From: Bacteroidota bacterium
GTDB taxonomy: Bacteria; Bacteroidota; Bacteroidia; Flavobacteriales; Flavobacteriaceae
Length of the DNA stretch: 64,000 bases
Assembly: GCA_018267095.1 (NCBI GenBank)
Contig: JAFDZC010000011.1
Span: 1 to 64,000 of the forward strand
Direction of reading: 5' to 3'
Both the position numbers and the translations under genes were made by a program. This document shows positions 1-7,764 of this stretch, piece after piece; within the stretch, counting starts at the first letter, position 1, and each line of letters starts with the position of its first letter. The notes under the pieces were generated by a model. It saw only the letters and a list, made by a program, of their open reading frames with translations. It had not been told where the DNA came from and did not search any database.

Positions 1-2498
1 ATCGGACCGCCATTAATCGCAGTGGCAGGCGTAGTTACCGTCATATTCACTTGTGAAATCGTCACCGGTGTACCATTTAAGGTATCAGGACCGTTTCCGT
101 TGGTGGCCAAAACGTTACCCGCATTTGGATTTCCATTGGCACCGTTTCCGCCCAAAATGGTGTCATTAACTGCATCAATAACCGGATTTGGACATGTAAT
201 TGTTACGATGGCCGTATCACAGTTATTAGCGGTTGTCTTTTCACAAATCTTATAAGTAATTGTGTAAGTTCCGGCAGCAGTTCCGGCAGGAACCACAACA
301 TTTCCGGTTGCTAAGTTAATGTAAGGAACTTGTCCTCCGTTGATAGCTGTAGCCGGAGTAACAACGCTTAAATTAACTTGTGATAAGTTGGTTTGTACAC
401 CGTCAAGAGTATCAGCTCCGCTACCATTGTTATTGAAAATATTACCGATGTTGTTGTTGCCGATAGTTCCGTTAATCGGACCAAAAGCATCATTTTTAGC
501 ATCAATCAATTTACATTTGGTAACAATGAAAGGGAAAGTACACCCGGTTGTATTAGGTGGAACTGCATAATAAGTAACCGTTGATCCGGCAACCAATGGA
601 ATCGGATTCACATCGGAATACTGAATTGAATTCACCGTTACCGGAAACTCGTTGTAGAACAATGAACCCGGAGGGAAATTCGGCGCTAACTGAGTGGTTC
701 CAATAGTACTTCCCGCTTGGCAAAATCCAAAAGTTTGGACCACCGGTGTATTGATACAGTTAGTTGCAACATAATTGGCCCCATCAATTTTAATAGCCAA
801 AGTTTCTGGCAATGGTTGACCAGTACAATTTCCGTTTTGAGTGTATCCTTTAATCGCTCTGGCACCACTAAACGAAATTCCGGTAGTTGCACCGGTTCCG
901 TTGGTTGAACCATTGATATAAATTGGGCTACCGCAGGTTGGGTTCAAAAGAATCGAACAGTTGGTAGTAGCTGTTAATTTGAATTTTAGTTTACCTAATA
1001 ATACGCTCGGATTGGCTGGCAACGGTAGAGTTCCCATATCCCAAACGATTGAACCGGTTGCTCCTAAATTGGCGTCAAAGTATACGTTATTTGGCGAAGG
1101 TAGCGGCGTAAATAAGGCTGTTCCCGTAGCACTTCCTTGAACATATGAAGCGTTGTACGGAATCGGTACCACTACTTTAAAGTTGTTGATGGCCTCAGTA
1201 CCTAAGTTGCGAACATCTACATTGAAACCAATTTCTTGGTTTGGTAAAGTTACATAAGGTTCAGAAGTTACCGGAACGTTGTTGATAGTTGTAGCTGTAA
1301 TGATACTTTCGGCTTCTGGTTTGTATGCGTCTACTGCCATAGCAATGGCAAAAATGGCGTAAGTATCTCCGGCGGTTCCGTAAACAAAGTTGGTAGAAGT
1401 CTGATTGTTACCAATAACTGTATTTCCGGTATTCGGTATATTAAACATACTGATATCGATACCAGTATTGTTTACCAGATTAGGGTTTCTGTTGTTTCCA
1501 CCGGTATTGATGGAACTATTAAAGAAATTCGTAGTTGAATTTCCTGAATGGCTCAAATCAAGATAATTAGTTGAAGCTAATTTTTGAATTTTCAAGTAAT
1601 CACCCGTCAGGTTAACATCACCTTCACTGGCCATAACTCCAAGTTTGACACCTACATTTCCGGTTTGAACCGTATTGAAACCAGAAACTGGAAGGTTGTT
1701 TCCGTTGGTATTTGAACTCAATACAAAAGCGTGTCCATCAAAAATGGTCACGTCGCGGTATTTCATTTTGGAATTTTCATATACGACAATCAAACCCCAA
1801 CCACCAGAATATCCGGTGTTTCCTCCGTTACCATCTTTGACGGCAATATCCGCTGCGGTATAGGTTCCTAATCCGTTTTGGCGAACATAATCAGTAACTT
1901 CTACGTAGGCTGAATAGATGTACGCATCTGTAGTGGATGGGTAGTAAATGTTGGTTGTGGCAGCAGTAAACTGAGTATAAGAACTCGCTCCTGGGCCTTT
2001 GAATGAGATTTGTCTTTTGTTGAAAGATTTAGTGTATGAAGTTCCAGAAATGGTTTTGGTTACATTAAAACTTTCAGGGCTACTCGATGCATTGTCAGAA
2101 GCAGCTTTACCAGTCCAATATAGACCGGCGTATATAATGTTAGAACAACTCGGCGTAGCTCCGTTTTCAGATGAAAAAGTAAGTTCAGCAGTTGAAGAGT
2201 TAAACGTTGGTTTTCCGTCAACACCGTTTGATGAGTTTCCATCCACATCTACATAGACCATGGTCACGTTGTTGTTGTTTCCGGTATCGCTGTAACTTTG
2301 ACGGGTCAAGTTGGTGTTACCAATCATGGTAAAATCACCTTTTACATTATAAATTTTCTTTGTTGGCGTGTACTGAGAAGCTCTCTGAGTAAAATTAACA
2401 CGAACTTGAGCTTTTGCAGTCAAGGCCATCGTTAACAAGAAAATGGTCAGTAGATAATGCTTGACACTAGTTTTTGGGGTAAAGTATGTATTTCTCAT
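1..2498 (-). CDS. Large secreted repeat adhesin-like protein (3' end outside window)
   Basis: This minus-strand frame stays open from the ATG at 2498 to the window edge, giving about 832 visible residues with the C-terminus missing. A signal peptide of about 30 residues ends in TAKAQ. The next roughly 350 residues form a beta-rich, Asn/Thr/Ser-rich region with no recognised domain. A DUF11-like stretch (LPNQEIGFNVDVRNLG) follows. Near the window edge there are at least two copies of an ~80-residue unit containing DAxND, GNVLATNGNG and TPATAINGG-type motifs. This layout is typical of very large Bacteroidota surface proteins that end in a T9SS or gliding-associated C-terminal domain, but that end is not visible. 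The gene starts 29 bp after the stop of the small secreted gene, so the two are probably co-transcribed. A role as adhesin or filament is inferred. Confidence 0.85.
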   Translation of the reverse strand, partial: MRNTYFTPKTSVKHYLLTIFLLTMALTAKAQVRVNFTQRASQYTPTKKIYNVKGDFTMIGNTNLTRQSYSDTGNNNNVTMVYVDVDGNSSNGVDGKPTFNSSTAELTFSSENGATPSCSNIIYAGLYWTGKAASDNASSSPESFNVTKTISGTSYTKSFNKRQISFKGPGASSYTQFTAATTNIYYPSTTDAYIYSAYVEVTDYVRQNGLGTYTAADIAVKDGNGGNTGYSGGWGLIVVYENSKMKYRDVTIFDGHAFVLSSNTNGNNLPVSGFNTVQTGNVGVKLGVMASEGDVNLTGDYLKIQKLASTNYLDLSHSGNSTTNFFNSSINTGGNNRNPNLVNNTGIDISMFNIPNTGNTVIGNNQTSTNFVYGTAGDTYAIFAIAMAVDAYKPEAESIITATTINNVPVTSEPYVTLPNQEIGFNVDVRNLGTEAINNFKVVVPIPYNASYVQGSATGTALFTPLPSPNNVYFDANLGATGSIVWDMGTLPLPANPSVLLGKLKFKLTATTNCSILLNPTCGSPIYINGSTNGTGATTGISFSGARAIKGYTQNGNCTGQPLPETLAIKIDGANYVATNCINTPVVQTFGFCQAGSTIGTTQLAPNFPPGSLFYNEFPVTVNSIQYSDVNPIPLVAGSTVTYYAVPPNTTGCTFPFIVTKCKLIDAKNDAFGPINGTIGNNNIGNIFNNNGSGADTLDGVQTNLSQVNLSVVTPATAINGGQVPYINLATGNVVVPAGTAAGTYTITYKICEKTTANNCDTAIVTITCPNPVIDAVNDTILGGNGANGNPNAGNVLATNGNGPDTLNGTPVTISQVNMTVTTPATAINGGP

Positions 2499-2527
2499 AA
2501 GATTACTTTTAAAGATCTGAGGCATCA

Positions 2528-3037
2528 TTAAGCTCCTTTTGAAATTTTATAGAAAACAACAAATCGATTATCTGAGTTTCGAATCAGATTCGCCAAATTG
2601 CTTGATGAAGTTTCAACAGTCGAGAGTAAATACACGTACTTCAAGTTAGGGAAGCTTGAAAGCAACGATAAATCAATTGATCTTAAATCTGCAGATCGAT
2701 CCATGCGAATGGTTACGATTTCAATAGATTCTTTCGAGGCTACCAAACTGCTCGCATTGGCCAATGAATTGACATCGGTGTACAAAGCGGTTGGTTGATC
2801 GCCAAAAGTTTTTACTTGTCCTGAAGACAAATAAACAGCTGGCTGCACTTCATTGAGCAGGTTCTCAAGATGATCCACACCCGATGATGATGTTCTGGCT
2901 GTGGCTGCGTTCGTTCTAAGCGAACTCAGATAAGCACTCACTTCCATAATCGGATTTTGATTGGCATCACGTGAAACCTGAGCCTTAGCTTGCATGCAAA
3001 AGCATACCAGTACTAATACAAGTAGTAGTCGTTTCAT
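2528..3037 (-). CDS. Small secreted protein of unknown function, paired with the adhesin
   Basis: The chosen start gives MKRLLLVLVLVCFCMQAKAQ, a clean signal peptide with an AKA-Q cleavage site. An upstream in-frame ATG at 3118 would add 27 residues that spoil the signal peptide. The mature part is about 150 residues. Its C-terminal half (roughly residues 100-165) reads like a leucine-rich strand-turn pattern (SIDLSLLSSFPNLKYVYLLSTVE), and the protein ends in VVFYKISKGA without a T9SS sorting domain. I do not recognise the family. It sits immediately upstream of the large adhesin and probably shares its transcript, so it could be a periplasmic or surface partner, but that is only inference from position. 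Confidence 0.75.
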   Translation of the reverse strand: MKRLLLVLVLVCFCMQAKAQVSRDANQNPIMEVSAYLSSLRTNAATARTSSSGVDHLENLLNEVQPAVYLSSGQVKTFGDQPTALYTDVNSLANASSLVASKESIEIVTIRMDRSADLRSIDLSLLSSFPNLKYVYLLSTVETSSSNLANLIRNSDNRFVVFYKISKGA

Positions 3038-3377
3038 TATGATATGAGGTTTAAACAGAGACAACAGGACGTTGCTCCTAGGATTAATTAAAATTTTTGG
3101 GACAGTTGCTTCCATCACATTAAAAGATTAAAACGTTAATTTCAAAAGTTTTCAAACTATATTTTTAGCAGATTGGGGCCTTCAAAAAATATTGAGGGCT
3201 AATTTACTTACATAAATATTTCTCCCATTCTTTTCTCCACCAAAAGCCTGAAAACTCGATAAACGCACACTTTTAATAAAAAACAACTCCGGTTTTTAAC
3301 TTAATTATAGATTTTTTTGACACTTATTCTAAACTTTTTAACTGCATTTAAGCAAGCTTTTGTAAAGCTAAAAAGCC

Positions 3378-3480
3378 TCGATGTTTTTTTTAATTATGTG
3401 TTTTAACAATCCAAAACTAGATTTTCTATTTTTATTGACCAAAAAAAACATCGATAAAATACAAAAAACATCGATAAAAT
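3378..3480. promoter_or_regulatory. Direct and inverted CATCGA repeats in a divergent intergenic region
   Basis: The 625-bp AT-rich gap between the divergent secreted-protein gene and sixA contains no convincing gene. It holds two copies of an 18-bp direct repeat (AAAAAACATCGATAAAAT at 3443-3460 and 3463-3480), spaced 20 bp start to start, plus an inverted copy of AAAAAACATCGA at 3378-3389. Just after them ATGCA and TGCAT form a small palindrome around 3480-3494. Repeats phased at two helical turns look like binding sites for a dimeric regulator. Which of the two divergent operons they would control cannot be told from sequence. Confidence 0.4.
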
Positions 3481-3662
3481 GCATTTTTTGCATTATAAAT
3501 ACAGATATATCTTACAATAATATACATTTTTTGGACGTAAGATTATCAGGTTGTATTGCGATTGAAAAATAAATATTTCAGCTTCATCCTGTTTAAAACT
3601 ATTCAGATTATTTAATTCAGACAAGACGATATATGCGTAAATTGTAACCCAACAATACGCTT

Positions 3663-4142
3663 ATGAAAAGACTTATTATTGTAAGACACGCCAAGTCTTC
3701 TTGGGATGGTCCGGTGCGTGATTTTGATAGAATTCTTGAACACAAAGGCATCATAGACGCCGAAAAAGTAGCACAGCAAACACGTGAATTTATCCCAAAA
3801 GACAGTCATATTGTATCAAGCGCTGCCCAAAGAGCCAGTCAAACTGCCCAAATTTTTGCTCGGATTTATCAAATCCAACATATCGAGTATCGTCAAGATC
3901 TGTACACTTTTGACGAATATGAATTAGAGCGCGTAGTACGCCGATTAGACGATCATTTCGATTGCATAATTCTTTTCGGGCACAACGAGGCTATTACGAA
4001 TTTTGTTAATAAATTTGGCGATGTTTTTATTCCGAATGTTGCTACTTCCGGATTTACCATGCTAGAATTTACTGCTGATCAATGGCAAAATATAAGCACC
4101 GGAAAAACGTTGAAAGTAGTTTTTCCAAAAGACCTAAAATAA
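3663..4142 (+). CDS. sixA: SixA-like histidine phosphatase
   Basis: A 159-residue protein of the histidine phosphatase (phosphoglycerate mutase-like) superfamily. The catalytic RHAK motif is at residues 8-11 (H9 is the phospho-acceptor), a second arginine lies in SSAAQRAS (R57), and the second catalytic histidine is in LFGHNE (H107). The short length and the RHAKSSW signature match the SixA branch, which in E. coli removes phosphate from phosphohistidine domains. The substrate here is unknown. It is the first gene of a tight plus-strand set: ppk1 begins 1 bp after its stop. That placement suggests a role tied to phosphate or polyphosphate metabolism, which is inference. Confidence 0.88.
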   Translation: MKRLIIVRHAKSSWDGPVRDFDRILEHKGIIDAEKVAQQTREFIPKDSHIVSSAAQRASQTAQIFARIYQIQHIEYRQDLYTFDEYELERVVRRLDDHFDCIILFGHNEAITNFVNKFGDVFIPNVATSGFTMLEFTADQWQNISTGKTLKVVFPKDLK

Positions 4143-4143
4143 T

Positions 4144-6273
4144 ATGTCAGAAAATAGATATACAGACAGAGAAAAAAGCTGGCTGGCTTTTAATGCACGC
4201 GTATTGCAAGAAGCTGGCGATGATACTGTTCCACTTTTAGATAGGCTCAGATTTCTGGGAATATTTTCAAATAACTTAGATGAATTCTTCAGAGTTCGTT
4301 ATGCGGCCATACGTCGTTTGAGTCAATCAGGCATCTCAGGTGAAAAGCTTTTGGGCGGGGTAGGCGCTCAAGAATTATTGCATGAAATCACCCAAATTGT
4401 CATTCGCCAACAGTCAGAAAGTTTGCGCATTCTGAGTGTTATCGAGAAGAAACTTGAAGCCGAAAAGATCTACATGGTCAACGAAAACGAGTTGCTCGAG
4501 CACCAAAAAGCCTTTGTAAAAGATTTCTTTATTCAGCAAGTAAGCCCGGCTTTGGTGACTATTATCTTGAATGATTTGGCCGAGTTTCCATTGCTCAAAG
4601 ATACTTCGGGTTATCTCGCAGTCAAGTTGGTGATGAACCAAAAAGCACCCAAAAAATCTCTGGTTGATTTAGTGAAACCCAAGAAAGAAGTGACCTACGC
4701 GGTCATTGAAATTCCCAAAACACTCAATCGTTTTGTCGTGTTGCCTTCACACGATGAAAAGCAATACATCATTTTTTTAGACGATGTTATTCGGTACAAT
4801 CTGCACAGCATTTTCAGCATTTTTGATTACGAAAGCATCTCGGCGCATATGATCAAAATTACCCGTGATGCCGAGCTTGAAATCGACAGTGATTTGAGCA
4901 AAAGTATGATGGAAAAGATTGCCACCAGTGTTAAAGATCGCCGCATTGGTGAACCGGTTCGTTTTGTGTATGATCAACAAATCGGCAAGGATACGCTTAA
5001 GTTTTTTCTGGGTAAAATGCACATCCACGAAACCGATAGCATCATTCCCGGCGGGCGTTATCACAACCGTCGCGACTATATGAGTTTCCCGAATTTGGGA
5101 CGCTATGATTTGCTGTACAAAACCAATGAGCCTCTGCCGGTTCCGGGCCTAACACTCGAGGGCAGCATGCTCGACAAAATCAGCAAAAAAGACTATTTGA
5201 TGCATGCACCTTATCAATCATTTTCATATTTGATTAAGTTTTTGCGCGAGGCTGCACTAGATCCCAAAGTCACCACCATCAAGATTACCTTATATCGATT
5301 GGCCAAAAATTCACAAATCATTAGTTCGTTGATCAATGCGGCCAAAAACGGCAAAAAAGTAATCGTACAAATTGAACTGCAAGCCCGATTTGACGAGGCC
5401 AGCAACATCTCGTATGCCGAGAAAATGCAAACCGAAGGCATTCACCTGATTTTTGGAGTCAAAGGCCTCAAAGTACATAGTAAAATATGTGTCATTGAGC
5501 GCATCGAAGCCGGAAAACTCAAACGTTACGGCTTTATTTCAACCGGAAATTTCAACGAATCAACCGCCAAAGTTTATACGGATGTTACTTTGTTTACCAG
5601 TCACGAGCAGATCCTTAAAGACGTCAATAAAATCTTTGATTTCTTCGATGTCAACTTCAGAGTGCATCGTTACAAGCATTTGATTGTTTCACCGCATTAT
5701 ACGCGTTCGCGCTTTAATAAACTTATTGATCGCGAAATCACCCACGCCAAATTGGGTTTCGAGGCGTCCATCAAACTCAAGATGAACAGTCTGTCAGATT
5801 TTGATATGATTGACAAACTCTACGAAGCCAGCCGTGCCGGAGTAAAAATTAAACTGCAAGTGCGCGGTATTTGTTCGTTGATTCCGGGCGTTCCGGGCAT
5901 GAGCGAAAACATTGAAGCCGTCAGCATTGTTGACAATTACCTCGAGCATGTGCGTTTGTACATATTTGAGAATAAAGGCGAGCCCGAAGTGTTTATTTCA
6001 TCGGCTGATTTCATGCGTCGCAACCTGGACGGAAGGGTAGAAGTGACTTGCCCGATCTACGATGCAGACCTTAAAAATGAACTCATTGAAGTGTTTCATA
6101 TTGGTTGGAAAGGAAACGTAAAAGCGCGTTTTCATTCAGAATTACTCGACAATAAATACCGTCCGCGCGGACACCACAAAGTATTTCGCGCACAACTCGA
6201 AACCTACAATTATTACAAAGAGCGCTATGAAAAGGCTTGTGTCGAAAGCCTCGCCGAACAACCCAAATCTTAA
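4144..6273 (+). CDS. ppk1: Polyphosphate kinase 1
   Basis: A 709-residue protein of normal PPK1 length, reversibly transferring the ATP gamma-phosphate onto polyphosphate chains. The N-terminal domain has the usual opening (REKSWLAFNARVLQEA, then FLGIFSNNLDEFFRVR). The catalytic phospholipase-D-like part carries the first HxK motif in LKVHSKICV (histidine near residue 445), followed by GFISTGNFNESTAKVY. The second active-site region, FISSADFMRRNLDGRVEV, lies near residues 615-635. The start is one base after the sixA stop and the ppx gene follows 8 bp downstream, so synthesis and breakdown of polyphosphate are encoded on one likely transcript. Confidence 0.97.
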   Translation: MSENRYTDREKSWLAFNARVLQEAGDDTVPLLDRLRFLGIFSNNLDEFFRVRYAAIRRLSQSGISGEKLLGGVGAQELLHEITQIVIRQQSESLRILSVIEKKLEAEKIYMVNENELLEHQKAFVKDFFIQQVSPALVTIILNDLAEFPLLKDTSGYLAVKLVMNQKAPKKSLVDLVKPKKEVTYAVIEIPKTLNRFVVLPSHDEKQYIIFLDDVIRYNLHSIFSIFDYESISAHMIKITRDAELEIDSDLSKSMMEKIATSVKDRRIGEPVRFVYDQQIGKDTLKFFLGKMHIHETDSIIPGGRYHNRRDYMSFPNLGRYDLLYKTNEPLPVPGLTLEGSMLDKISKKDYLMHAPYQSFSYLIKFLREAALDPKVTTIKITLYRLAKNSQIISSLINAAKNGKKVIVQIELQARFDEASNISYAEKMQTEGIHLIFGVKGLKVHSKICVIERIEAGKLKRYGFISTGNFNESTAKVYTDVTLFTSHEQILKDVNKIFDFFDVNFRVHRYKHLIVSPHYTRSRFNKLIDREITHAKLGFEASIKLKMNSLSDFDMIDKLYEASRAGVKIKLQVRGICSLIPGVPGMSENIEAVSIVDNYLEHVRLYIFENKGEPEVFISSADFMRRNLDGRVEVTCPIYDADLKNELIEVFHIGWKGNVKARFHSELLDNKYRPRGHHKVFRAQLETYNYYKERYEKACVESLAEQPKS

Positions 6274-6281
6274 GTGAATAT

Positions 6282-7172
6282 ATGATTACCATTCGCAAAT
6301 TTGCCGCTATTGATATTGGTTCGAATGCCATGCGTCTGCTTGTGGCCAATGTCATTGAAGAGCCCGGAGTGCCTACACATTTTAGTAAAAGTGCCTTGGT
6401 TCGCTTGCCGATTCGTTTGGGACAAGATTCCTTTACGATGGGGCAAATTTCTGATGAAAATATTGAGCGAATGGTTGACGGAATGAAAGCTTTCAAACTG
6501 CTCATGAAAGTGCATAAAATTGAGAAGTATGCTGCCTTGGCAACTTCAGCCATGCGCGAAGCAGTCAACAGTCCGGAGGTTATTAAAACCATCAAAGAGC
6601 AAGCGGATATTGACATCAAAATCATCGACGGTAAAACCGAAGCTGCCATTATTGCCTCGACCGATTTAAGCCATTTGGTGCAAACCGAACAAACCTATTT
6701 GTTTGTGGATGTTGGTGGGGGTAGTACTGAGTTCTCACTTTTTGATAATGGAAAAATGGTCGCTTCCAAATCATTCAAAATCGGAACGGTTCGTTTGCTC
6801 AACGAGATGGTTGATCCCAATACTTGGACTGAAATCGAGCAATGGATCAAAGAACAAACCCGAAATTATGCAGAGGTGATTTTGATTGGTTCAGGCGGAA
6901 ACATCAACAAACTCTTTAAAATGTCCGGTCGAAAACTCGATAAACCGCTCTCGTATTGGTACCTTAACAAGCGCTATCACTTTTTAAATTCGCTTACCTA
7001 TGAGCAAAGAATTTCAGAACTCGATTTGAATACCGACCGTGCTGATGTTATTGTTTTGGCGACTGAAATTTATCTCAATGCGATGAAATGGAGCCGAGCC
7101 AAAAAAATATTTGTACCCAAAATCGGACTTTCTGACGGAATTATCAAAGCCATGTATTACGGAAAAATATAG
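6282..7172 (+). CDS. ppx: Exopolyphosphatase, Ppx/GppA family
   Basis: A 296-residue protein with the actin-like ATPase fold motifs of Ppx/GppA phosphatases: AAIDIGSNAMRLL at residues 8-20, ATSAMREA around residue 90, the second phosphate loop VDVGGGSTEFSLF around residues 142-154, and a glycine-rich GSGGNINKL. It is the short form (~300 residues) lacking the C-terminal HD-like domain of E. coli Ppx. I chose the ATG at 6282 because an upstream in-frame start at 6237 lies inside ppk1 and would precede the conserved N-terminus with unrelated residues. Expected activity is release of phosphate from polyphosphate ends; pppGpp hydrolysis is an alternative. Confidence 0.92.
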   Translation: MITIRKFAAIDIGSNAMRLLVANVIEEPGVPTHFSKSALVRLPIRLGQDSFTMGQISDENIERMVDGMKAFKLLMKVHKIEKYAALATSAMREAVNSPEVIKTIKEQADIDIKIIDGKTEAAIIASTDLSHLVQTEQTYLFVDVGGGSTEFSLFDNGKMVASKSFKIGTVRLLNEMVDPNTWTEIEQWIKEQTRNYAEVILIGSGGNINKLFKMSGRKLDKPLSYWYLNKRYHFLNSLTYEQRISELDLNTDRADVIVLATEIYLNAMKWSRAKKIFVPKIGLSDGIIKAMYYGKI

Positions 7173-7173
7173 T

Positions 7174-7764
7174 ATGAACAAAAACCGACTCGAAGCTTTT
7201 AGCGATGGTGTACTTGCCATCATCTTAACCATCATGGTCCTTGAAATCAAAGTACCTGAAGGCAACAGTTGGGATGATTTGTGCGGGTTGATTCCGGTCT
7301 TTTTTAGTTATGTGCTTAGTTTCATTTACATCGGTATTTATTGGAACAACCACCACCATATGTTGCACAGCATGACGCATGTCAACGGTAAAATCTTGTG
7401 GGCCAATTTGCATTTGTTGTTTTGGTTGTCTCTGGTTCCGTTTTCAACCGGTTGGATTGGCGAGCACCAATTTGCTCAAGCGCCCATGGCCTTGTATGGA
7501 TTTTTTCTGCTCATGGCCGGAACCGCCTATTACATTTTGCAAAGCTTCATCATCCAAAGTCAAGGCCCGAATTCTATTCTCAAAAAAGCCATCGGCAAAG
7601 ATTACAAAGGCATGGCTTCACCTATATTGTATATTATAGGGATTATTTTATCATTTTATAGTGTATGGATGGCCGGCGCTATCTATGCTTTAGTAGCGCT
7701 CATGTGGTTGGTGCCTGACAAACGCATTGAGCGCATCATCGAACACAACGATTCAAAAAATTAA
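7174..7764 (+). CDS. TMEM175-family potassium channel protein
   Basis: A 196-residue membrane protein with about six hydrophobic segments. It opens with RLEAFSDGVLAIILTIMVLEI, the FSD signature (residues 9-11) of the bacterial TMEM175 (DUF1211) family, whose studied members form tetrameric potassium-selective channels. The gene starts one base after the ppx stop, completing a four-gene run with sixA, ppk1 and ppx. Its stop overlaps the convergent dnaX stop by 4 bp. A channel in a polyphosphate operon may relate to counter-ion balance when polyanion accumulates, but this is inference from position. Confidence 0.88.
   Translation: MNKNRLEAFSDGVLAIILTIMVLEIKVPEGNSWDDLCGLIPVFFSYVLSFIYIGIYWNNHHHMLHSMTHVNGKILWANLHLLFWLSLVPFSTGWIGEHQFAQAPMALYGFFLLMAGTAYYILQSFIIQSQGPNSILKKAIGKDYKGMASPILYIIGIILSFYSVWMAGAIYALVALMWLVPDKRIERIIEHNDSKN

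Noticed and set aside
6083-6649. A 188-codon minus-strand open frame
   Set aside because: It overlaps the ends of ppk1 and ppx on the opposite strand. Both are clear genes, and the antisense product has no motifs.
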